Of a stretch of DNA of 64,000 nt, positions 55,556 through 64,000 are shown piece by piece. The DNA comes from Stomoxys calcitrans (lineage: Eukaryota; Arthropoda; Insecta; Diptera; Muscidae). Location: contig NC_081552.1 in the NCBI RefSeq assembly GCF_963082655.1, forward strand, positions 1,736,001 to 1,800,000, given 5' to 3'. Position 1 is the first letter of the stretch. Each line of letters starts with the position of its first letter. Made by a program: the position numbers and the translations under genes. The notes below the pieces were generated by a model, which saw only the letters and a program-made list of their open reading frames with translations, did not search any database and was not told the DNA's origin.

Positions 55556-56040
55556 TAGCCACGTTACTTTTGTGTCTGTATGTGATAGAAGCTAAACATA
55601 TATTTGACTTATTCGCGTACATATACATACATATGCGGGAAAGGGAACACAATATAATATTGGTCAATACACAATTTATACTATTAAATGACAATTTAAT
55701 TAGTAGAATTAAAAATAAGCTCAGTGTATGCCTTCTTTACCAATCATTTGCCGTGATACAAAAAATATCGATTTTCTATGTCAAAAATAATTAAAGCCAA
55801 GCTAAATCGATACAGGTAAGTGAGTTGCTCAATTATAAAAAATTGAGAGCACTATCTGTCAAAATCATTGTTTATTGCAGTTCGAGTCATTTTTCGTTGT
55901 GTGTGTGATATAGTTCTCAGCTGTTTGCTACCTCTTCGTTATATCACGAATCAAGCAATTAACACCTTGTTTGAAAAGATTTTTACATGTCAATACTATG
56001 TTTAATCGCTAAATTTTAGGTCTATATTTTTTCTGCGTGG
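55556..56040 (-). repeat. Dispersed repeat R3, minus copy
   Basis: CTAGCCACGTTACTTTTGTG ... AATTAGTAGAATTAAAAATA ... TTTAATCGCTAAATTTTAGG. A degenerate M2-like segment (GAGAGCACTATCTGTCAAAA) is inserted at about 55836-55930. Confidence 0.65.
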
Positions 56041-56265
56041 TCAAAATGGACCCAATCTTTTCTATTAAAACTGTAATTTTAGATCAGTGAGTCGTTAAAT
56101 AAATATATTCGTGGATTACATTTATACGCACATGCACCGGGCTATTATACATGTACTTACCATAGAATATGTGATAGTGGTGCCATCTATACGTTCAAAA
56201 TTATCCCTAATCGACTTTTTCCGCCAATGACCTACAATAACATGTAGATAAACATGTCGTATTGC

Positions 56266-56412
56266 ACAAATGGACTGGTTGGTGACGCTTGTGAGAATAG
56301 ATAAATGAGGGTTGTCTACGATAATGCCGCAAGCGGAATTTTGACATTTGGTTTTGTTGGTCGTTACAAAACTCTCATTTATCTATTTTCACAAGCGCCA
56401 TCAACCAGTTTA
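56266..56412. mobile_element. Small fold-back MITE (~147 bp)
   Basis: Left arm ACTGGTTGGTGACGCTTGTG then AGAATAGATAAATGAG; right arm CTCATTTATCTATTTTCACA then AGCGCCATCAACCAGT. The arms of about 36-40 bp are inverted copies with a few mismatches. Confidence 0.75.
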
Positions 56413-57022
56413 TTTGAGAACTTCAAATCTTTATCTATAAAGTTGTTGTTGCCAATAAAAGCCTCAAGTTTAACTTAACAACTATTTAAATTTATCTTTA
56501 TTAAACATAAAATTGTACGACAATTTATTCGATTAACTTTTTCGAAAGTTTACAGCAGAAGGCTGAACAACTCACGAGCAACTAGCAATTGCTTTCATCT
56601 GGCAGCTGAAGGGTTGCCATTTCGTTTATTCTTACATCTACATATAAAATATCTATGGCCGTTATCTGCATAGCATTGCCAGATTGCAATATAGGTTGAA
56701 ATAAACAAAACTGGTGTAGTCCCCTTTCCTCCATCAAACTACGACGAGTCTCTTCGTTTCAGCTCACATAACTGGTAATGTTCGTTGTTCGGCATGGCAA
56801 ATTTTAATAAATTGTCTTGATTGCGTTCAAATAATTGTGATAGTACCGCACATATGTATGTGCCATGGACGACCCATCATCATTAACACTAATTGATTTT
56901 CAACAGCAGTAGAGAAGTGCCTTTCCAACGAGCAGTTTGTATTGTGTTACCCTTGGCATTCGTTCATCGCCGTTCAATATTTGTTTTTGCACGTGAATCG
57001 CTGAATATTAATCGAAAAATAA
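56413..57022. other. Upstream region of the Mpv17-family gene
   Basis: No other gene; probable promoter and leader. TTGTTTTTGCACGTGAATCG just before the ATG includes an E-box (CACGTG). Confidence 0.4.
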
Positions 57023-59889
57023 ATGTCTAGAATGTTTAACGCTGTGGGCAGCCTATTTAAAAGGCATCCCTTTTTGACCAACAGTGCGGTATATGGAAGT
57101 CTCTATGTGGGCGCTGAAATGTCTCAACAATTCCTGACCAAAAAAGTGTTGGTAAGTATACGTATAGAGATGGGCATCAGGAACGCAAGGAATCCTGTCC
57201 CAACACACTCCTAACACGTTTTACACACACAGAACACACCAAAAGACCAGAAGAAAACACTTTCACTTATCTACAAATCAATTCTTCGTCATAACTAAAA
57301 CAATTTAGGTTGAGAAAGAATCCTTAAAAGAGGACATTGATTATCCAACCATAGGCCGGTATGCCGTTATGGGAACAGTTGTTTATGCTCCATCACTCTT
57401 CCAATGGTTTGTTTCATGAAGTTTATCTCTTGCCTTTATTTCCTTGCAACACAAATACATCTCCATTTATGTATCGTTCAACGATAGACTATTGTTTTAG
57501 ATGGTTCATATCATAAATAAAAGTGAAAAGTAATGATTAAAGCAAAGCACTAATAAAACAAACATTCACACAAATATATAACTACATGCATGCTGGTATG
57601 CGGCACAGGGGAACTAAACTTGCTCTGACTCTCATGCTCTGTTGTTCTCGTGTTTCAGTTACACATGCACATGGTACCAGGAAAAGCTCGCACAATGCGG
57701 AGAGAAATGTAATCAATTGCTGGTTATAGAGAGAACGTTGACGATAAAAAGTTGTTTATAAATCATGTAGATAATACAGATAAGTCACCTAAAACTGAAA
57801 ACAATTCGTGGCTAATATTTTGGATCCATTCTGAATCAAGTTTAATACACCTATCAAAAACAATTCTTTTGTCATCACAGCGGTTTCGAGTCATTTACAA
57901 CTGTGTTTATTTATGTTTGTTTCATTTAAGAACCAAAGGTCAAGTTACCCTAACTGTTATGGGGTAAACAAATACTAAATGCTTCCCACAAGCGATTGAT
58001 GCGAAAAGGAAAACGATTGCGATAGAAACGGTAGAGCTTTAGCAATTGAGCTTAATACAAAACCAAAAGCTTCTACATATTCAAGCATAGACGAAGAAAT
58101 GACAGGTCAAGACAATGTGGAAACTTTATTTCTTGTAGTTTGAAGCGATAATATTTCGAACGCATGTAAAGAAAGGCAATAGTCGTCGCAGACAACTATT
58201 ATATGATTTCCTACATCACTGAGCTCATTTGCTAAAACTGATGCGATTTTAATAAAAAATTTGCCTACTTTTAAGATCGTACTAAAAATTGCTGTGAAAG
58301 AATGTACAGAAGAGCCATGTAGTATATTTATATTGGGTTGCCCAAAAAGTAACTGCGGATTTTTAAAAGGAAAGTAAATGCATTTTTAATAAAACTTAGA
58401 ATGAACTTTAATCAAATATACTTTTTTTCTAAAGCAAGCTAAAAGTAACAGCTGATAACTGATAGAAGAAAGAATGCAATTACAGAGTCACAAGCTGTGA
58501 AAAAATTTGTCAACGCCGACTATATGAAAAATCCGCAATTACTTTTTAGGCAACCCAATATTAATGTAATCCGATTTTGTAAAAATCGAATTGCAGCTGT
58601 TGTAGTCTTAAGGTGCTATTACACGGCATGTAGATGTCTTATGACATGTCACTTTTTGTATTCACATGTTCAATTACATTTGTCGAAATAGTCAATTTAC
58701 ATACGAATCGTCATTTTTGCTATCACACTTGTATGTTCTTTTTGTATGACACAACCTAAAAATTTGAGCAAAATCTGTTTTTTTTTTATACGTAATAACT
58801 GTCAAAGTTGTGAGAATTTTGGTTAAATCATAAATTTGGGAAAACAATTTAATTTGGGCTTGATTTCATTCGACTGACTAAAAGAACAGCTGATTTCTTT
58901 ATAGTTTTGTAAGAAAGAATAGAGCACGCTCTAATCGAAAAACATTACATGTGCTATGTGATTTTCATATGTTAGTTTCATTTGTACAACTGTACATGTG
59001 CTAAATTTGACATGCCATAAGACACATACATGCCGTGTAATAGAGCCTTTACTGGGTATACGGACAGACTGACGGAAATGGATAAGTCGAGTGGGCCCAT
59101 CGTTCCTTTTTCTTGACGCTTCACACAATTGCACAAAGTTATAACATTCTGTACCATAGTAGTGGTGGGTATGAAAAGGGCATAAAAAGCTTTTCAATGT
59201 CATTATTCTTTTTATTGCACCATTATATAAAAAAATGTTTTTTTTTGTCATGCTTTAAAACTAAACATTTTATTTATTTATTTTTTGTTAATTTTCCATT
59301 TGCACCCCATTCTGACTATAAACACATTTCGGTTAACACCACATATCCAGTTAATCGAATATTTGATTGCGTTGCTTTTCTGGGTAATGCACATTTTCAC
59401 ATGCACTTGAATGATGAGCACAAAATCTTTTTTTGGCCAAGAACCCTCTCTCCAATAAGAACTTTCTCTTTTCTCAAGGTACAAATGGTTGGACGGAACA
59501 TTTCCAGGGACCGCAAAGAAAGTCATCATTAAGAAGCTGGTTTTGGATCAGTTTGTGTTAACACCCTATTTGCTGACCGTATTCTACACTGGTAAAGCAG
59601 ACTAAACTCGTGTGACCAATATGAAGCAATTTATAATTTTATCTTTACAGGTATGGCATTAATGGAAGGAGCCGATGACAAATTTTTGGAATTGAAACAG
59701 AAATTTCTGCCCACATTTGAACGGTCCTGTATGTTTTGGATTCCAGCACAGCTATTTAACTTTGTGCTGATAGCACCACGATTCCGTGTCCTTTACATGG
59801 GAGTTTGTGGTTTTGTTTGGGTTAACATCTTGTGTTGGATTAAGAGGCAACAAACTCCCCAGCCAGTTGCTTCAAGCAGTAACGAATAG
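57023..59889 (+). CDS. Mpv17/PMP22-family membrane protein
   Basis: Four exons (57023-57151, 57309-57406, 59479-59591, 59651-59889), joined in phases 0, 2, 1, give 192 residues, the usual size of the family. The N-terminus (MSRMFNAVGSLFKRHPFLTN) is basic and amphipathic. GRYAVMGTVVYAPSLFQWYK and WLDGTFPG are followed by the family signature around KKLVLDQFVLTPYLLTVFYT. The conserved C-terminal half contains FWIPAQLFNFVLIAPRFRVL and ends WVNILCWIKRQ. Four hydrophobic segments are expected. Homologues sit in the mitochondrial inner or peroxisomal membrane and affect mtDNA maintenance and metabolite or reactive-oxygen handling; which paralogue this is cannot be said. The 2.07-kb second intron contains two MITEs. 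Confidence 0.95.
58333..58558. mobile_element. TA-flanked mariner-type MITE, copy 2 (226 bp)
   Basis: Same element as 3535-3761, same orientation, with TA on both sides. Differences are a short indel (an added CAGCTGATAA and a loss in the T-run) and scattered substitutions. It lies in the second intron of the Mpv17-family gene. Confidence 0.9.
58608..59051. mobile_element. TTAA-type MITE with ~40-bp inverted ends
   Basis: Left TTAAGGTGCTATTACACGGC and ATGTAGATGTCTTATGACAT; right inverted (TGACATGCCATAAGACACAT, ACATGCCGTGTAATAGAGCC). The right TTAA has decayed to TTTA. Lies in the same intron as the mariner MITE. Confidence 0.8.
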
Positions 59890-60094
59890 CTAGCTACCTG
59901 AAGATAAACCATATTTTATTTTAATTAGTCCAAAGTTTGGGCCATTCTAAAGTGAGAAAATAAAAGCTACCTATTTTAATTAGTTCAAAGTTTGGGTTGT
60001 TCTAATCTTTAGAAATTTAAGAATTTAAAGTGAGAAGTATAGTATTACACAGAAATAATATAGAACTAGATTTGACCAATTCAATATGGTATGG

Positions 60095-60370
60095 TGGTGT
60101 TGGTCAAACAAGGTGTTAATTGCTTTAACAATTTTTGACATATGAGCTAAATTTGTTTTTGTATCGCGCCAAGGCGGTAAACGTGGAACATATTTTTAAT
60201 TGTACGAATTAAAATGGTTATTTAAAAGTATAAATTGGGCATTGATCAATATTATACTGTGTTCCCTCTCACACATATGTAATGCGGAAAGAAGTGCGAA
60301 TGGCTCAAATATATGCCTAGCTTCTATCACATATAGACACAAAGTGGCTTAGCTAAAACAAAATATATAT
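60095..60370 (+). repeat. Dispersed repeat R3, plus copy
   Basis: AAACAAGGTGTTAATTGCTT, AATTGTACGAATTAAAATGG, CTCACACATATGTAATGCGG and GCTTCTATCACATATAGACA. It ends next to a composite-repeat left cap at 60376. Confidence 0.7.
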
Positions 60371-60609
60371 GAAAACAAGTAAAAAGGCGTCAAGTTCGGC
60401 CGGGCCAAAGTTTGGATACCCACCACCTCTGGTATACACTGTCGGACAAAATAAAGTACGGTTTTAATTATTTAAAATTTTTTGATTGAAACATATATTT
60501 GTTGTTTTCAAATGTTTGTAAATTATAGTTAATATTTTATCTAATAATGAACTTAACATTGAATTCTTACTTGATATTTTCTATTTATAATACAAACTAT
60601 ATGGCACAC

Positions 60610-61840
60610 TAGCTGACCCGGGCCCGCTCCGCTGCGCCTTCTTTTACTTTATATGGAACAAAAGTTCCCTTGGAATATTTATTTTCGACAATTAAAGATC
60701 TTTTAGTGAAATACCATGCTACGAAAATAGTATAGCGCTTGACTAACAGTTTAACAATATAAGTGCCTTTATCTGAATCCCATATGATATTTATTGGTCT
60801 ACGAATTTAAGTTTGGATGTAAGGTGTACTCCATTCTTAAAATACTTCATTTCAGCCCGATATTCTCATGATGTCTGATTTAGTGGTGTTTTCGGGGGAG
60901 AGGTGGTCCCCCAGATACTTGGCCCTGAAAAAATATCAGCATCGTGCTCTTCTCTCAAATACCATTTATTTAAACCCCATATTGCCATTGGCTTAAGAGG
61001 ACTTTACAGGATGAGGCGTCCCCCAAACACATGGCCCCAAAATAGGTTATCAAATTCGTTTTCTAATCTCAAATACCTTTCATTTGAGCCACATATTGGC
61101 ATGGTCGAAAAATTTTTTCCCTTTGGGGGTGTTTTGGAAAAGGAATGATGCCCTAAATACATGGTCTTACATTTGGATATCAAATTCGTATTCTACTCCC
61201 AAATTCCTTTATTTGAGCCCCATATTGCGATGGTTACTAAAAAATTGCTGTTCGTGGGGTATTTTGGAAAAGGGGTAGACCCCCAGAAAATGGTCCCGAA
61301 AATGGGTATCAATTCTTGTTCTACCCCCCAGTTCCTTTCATTTAAGCCCCACATTGTCACGGTCGGTAAATATGCCCGATTTAGGGGTGTTTTGGGGAGT
61401 GGGGTGGTCCCCCAAATTCTTAGCCCTGAAAATATAGCAGCAACGTGCTCTATCCTCATATATCTATATATCATATATTTGAACCCCATATTGCCATTGT
61501 CCTCAGAATTGGATATTAAATTTGTTTTCTAATCTCATTAAACTCCTTATTACAAAAATCAGCAAATATGTCCGGTTTGGGGTATTGGCCCTTAAAACTA
61601 TGAATATTTAGTTCCACTCTCTTCAAGACCCAAATTGTCAAAGCAAATATGTCCTATTTGGGGGTTGTTATGGTGGTGGGACGTCCGCTAGACAGTTGGC
61701 TCCTAATGTTGACATCAGATACGTGGTCTACTCCCACATACCTTTAATTTGAGCACAATGTTTCCATAGTCGGCAAACATGACCATCTTGGGGGATGTTT
61801 TGGGGGATGGGCGGCCACTCAGAAATTTGGATACCAAATT
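60610..61840 (+). repeat. Tandem array (~180-bp degenerate unit) inside the Tc1-like element
   Basis: Recurring phrases are TTTGAGCCCCATATTGCGAT, GGGGTGTTTTGG, GTGGTCCCCCA and GGATATCAAATTCG about every 150-190 bp. The left edge reads ACTAGCTGACCCGGGCCCGC, an abrupt GC-rich start. It is related to 18440-19275. Confidence 0.7.
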
Positions 61841-61847
61841 TTTATTT

Positions 61848-62561
61848 TTAGGATACTATATGAGAGCACACAAAATTTCGCTTAAATCGCACCACCCATC
61901 TCCGAGATCTGGCGTTTTTTCCTAAAATGTTTGAAGGCCATTCAAATTTTTCAACGTTATTTTCTTCAAAATATTTTTTAGCGACCTTACTCGTGTGCTT
62001 GAGTCCGTTGTCTTGTTGAAAGATGAACTCCTCCAAGCCCATTTCCTCCGCACTGCTATAAAAATTTTCTTCCAAAATATTTACATACTGCTCTCCAGTC
62101 ATTTTATAGACCATTTTTACGAGCCTACCAATTCTTGAAGAGGAAAAACATCCCCACACCATGAGGCTTCCTCCAGGTTCTGGCATATTTTTATGCTTTT
62201 TAGCAAAAGCCAATCGTTTTTTTTCTATTGGCGTAGGAGAGGTTTTCTTAGCGAGGGCACTTTTTAAACCCCTTTCATTCATTTCAAGTCTACTTTGGAC
62301 AATTCGAGTCGAAATATATAAATCTAGCTTCTCTTTCATATCTCTGGCTGTCGTAAAAGAATTTATATTTACTAGAATTGCAATATGATCATCTTCAAGC
62401 TTCGTCGTCTTACTTCTTCTGTCACATAATTTTTTAAAACTTTTATTTGACTTTCTTAATTTATACAAAGCAATAATCTTTCTGACCCCAGATTCTGATA
62501 TTCTATACTTGGAACTCAAAGCTTTCAATTTCATTCCATTTTCGCGATCTTGTACCAACAT
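61848..62561 (-). pseudogene. Tc1-like transposase with internal deletion
   Basis: The N-terminal paired-type helix-turn-helix is present (KLKALSSKYRISESGVRKII), followed by the second DNA-binding part to KRLAFAKKHKNMP. The frame then jumps straight to GGSLMVWGCFSSSRIGRLVK, so the segment with the first catalytic Asp (usually in an S-DES context) is deleted. The second Asp remains (IFQQDNGLKHTSKVAKKYF). The third region reads EWPSNILGKN and the normal PDLNPIE part is lost. At 237 residues versus about 340, it cannot be catalytically active. Confidence 0.9.
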
Positions 62562-63489
62562 ATTTTTTGAGTTTCGGCTAAGGGCTTCATTCCGAAAAAG
62601 TAATAGTCCATGCTTATTTTCTATATATTTAAGTAATATTGAACGAAAAAGTTAGATACTTTGCTACAAATTATTCTTTTTTAATAACTTACCACAAATT
62701 TTTGTAAACAAAATCTGGAATGTATTATAAATTTCACGATTTATAAAAAAAACCCACTTTATTATGTCGCAAAGACTTTTTTCACATCACAATACTTTTA
62801 CATCAGAAACCTGAACAAACGAGTTTAAAAATTTCAAAATAATAGAAGCACTCCAACAAATAACGTGACAAAAATAAAACAGTAAATAATACACGTAGAT
62901 AAAAAACTATTGAGGATTAATGAAGAAGGGTACACAACCGCACTTTATTTTGCCCGACAGTGTATATGCAAACCACCTTTCGTCATAATTCGGTGAAAAA
63001 TTAATGATTTATGCCCCCATAGCGGCTATATCGAAATATGGTTCGATTTGGAGTAAATTCGGCACGGACATTGTGTGGTCTAATAGGTACAAGACATTGT
63101 TCAATTTTGTAGCACAAAATATTGGTCATTTTGATAGCTTTATCTAAATATAGACCAATCTAAACCGATTTCGAAAAGCCTTACATGAGTCACAGTGTTA
63201 AATTTCCGTGAAATCGAATTATAAATACGCCTTTAAGGGGGCCAATACTTTAAATCGAGAGATCTGTGTGCTTTCGACAAACAGACGGACATGGCTAGAT
63301 CGACTTAAAATGACATGACGATCAGGACTATATATATACTTTATGGGGTCTGAGACGCATATTTCAAAGTGTTACAAACAAAATGACGGAATTAATATAC
63401 CCCCATCCTATGGTGGAGGGTATAAAAATCAAGATGTGAACAAATATGTAGAATTTATAAATTCCAAACGCAACAAATCGAAGAACATT

Positions 63490-64000
63490 GCATAGTTTGA
63501 CGGAGGAGTAAAGCTAGCCGCTTGAAACAAATACTTCTTATTAGTGTAGGTCAGTTGGTGTTGTAAATGAGCCATATCGGTCCATGTTTTGTTATAGCTG
63601 CCATATAAACCGATCTTGGGTCTTGACTTCTTGAGCCTCTAGAGGGCGCAATTCTTATCCGATTTGAATGAATTTTTGCACGAAGTATTTTGTTATGATA
63701 TAGCTGTCATATAAACCGATCTTGGGTCTTGATTTCTTGAGCTTGTAGAGGGCGCAATTCCTATCCCATTTGGCTGAAATTTTGCATGACGTATTTTAAT
63801 CTTACTCTCAACAACTGTGTCAAATAAAGTTCAAATCGGTCCATAACCTGATATAGCTGCCATATAAACCGATCTGATAAACATACGTGTTTATTATGGT
63901 CTGAAATCGGTCCATAACCTGATATAGCTGCCATATAAACCGATATTGGGTCTTGACTTCTTGAACCTCTAGAAGGCGCAAATCTTATCCGATTGGAATG
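63490..64000 (-). repeat. Composite repeat, block 12 (minus, runs off the window)
   Basis: GGAGTAAAGCTAGCCGCTTG, then units with TATAGCTGCCATATAAACCG and CTTCTTGAGCCTCTAGAGGG, well preserved and still running at the window edge. Confidence 0.85.

Larger units (their letters stand above)
60437..62962 (-). mobile_element. Tc1-like transposon with inverted terminal repeats, internally rearranged
   Basis: Ends are CACTGTCGGACAAAATAAAG at 60437 and its inverted match ending at 62962 (two mismatches in about 26 bp), with TATA outside both, so the TA target duplication is intact. It carries a damaged transposase (61848-62561, minus) and a ~1.2-kb foreign tandem segment (60610-61840). Confidence 0.88.
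60376..63430 (+). repeat. Composite repeat, block 11, split by a Tc1-like insertion
   Basis: Left cap 60376-60436 (AACAAGTAAAAAGGCGTCAA, TTCGGCCGGGCC, TACCCACCACC). The units resume at 62963 and end with the right cap at 63430 (CCCCATCCTATGGTGGAGG). The 2.5-kb Tc1-like element sits between. Confidence 0.8.

Noticed and set aside
59113..59532. 139-codon plus ORF in the Mpv17-family gene
   Set aside because: It is intronic sequence plus a different reading frame of exon 3; the exon frame continuing the Mpv17 protein is the supported one.
61848..62561. Functional Tc1-like transposase
   Set aside because: The segment with the first catalytic Asp is deleted and the third catalytic region is lost, so activity is impossible as written.

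Overview
The window is nuclear DNA of a higher (calyptrate, muscid-like) fly. The protein-coding genes are dipteran in sequence, have 57-100 bp introns with GT/AG borders, and lie in AT-rich DNA full of transposon debris. A dispersed composite repeat with the cap motif TTCGGCCGGGCCGAAT and TATACCCTCCACCAT, as I remember it from house fly/stable fly-type genomes, fits a Stomoxys/Musca-group species. The species cannot be fixed from the sequence alone. I see no bacterial, viral or organellar segment and no CRISPR array.

Layout: (1) 1-1.17 kb, minus: a yellow/MRJP-family gene cut by the window edge. (2) 1.2-14 kb: repeats, miniature transposons (MITEs) and decayed LINE fragments. (3) 14.04-14.49 kb, plus: a tiny Cys-rich one-TM protein. 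(4) 14.9-22.2 kb: MITEs, tRNA-derived SINE, mariner relic, composite repeats. (5) 22.8-23.3 kb, plus: an intronless unknown gene. (6) 24-33.5 kb: SINE, LINE and copia-gag relics between Tc1-like inverted ends. (7) 34.0-44.8 kb: a gene-dense island with MsrA (Eip71CD-like), gdl, an unrecognised five-exon gene, a two-TM/coiled-coil gene and a z600/fruhstart homologue. (8) 47.06-48.63 kb, plus: an MCRIP-family gene. (9) 49-56.4 kb: repeats and a jockey-clade ORF1 relic. (10) 57.0-59.9 kb, plus: an Mpv17/PMP22-family gene with two MITEs in its long intron. (11) 60-64 kb: a Tc1-like element inserted inside a composite repeat.

The most informative biology is the 34-45 kb island. In Drosophila, Eip28/29 (MsrA), gdl and z600 form a compact, partly overlapping cluster at 71CD. 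Here the three genes keep order and the MsrA/gdl tail-to-tail arrangement, but z600 sits about 7 kb from gdl. Two further genes and several transposons lie between. The z600 homologue keeps its C-terminal cyclin-docking motif and has three TAGteam-type heptamers upstream. MsrA appears to have two alternative first exons in the same phase, one cytosolic and one encoding a signal peptide.

The remaining sequence is a record of nested transposition. It includes a fold-back mariner derivative with 203-bp arms that look identical, MITE families flanked by TA or TTAA, tRNA-derived SINEs, a ~103-bp short repeat flanked by a 39-bp direct duplication, and a composite repeat with a ~150-160 bp internal period.
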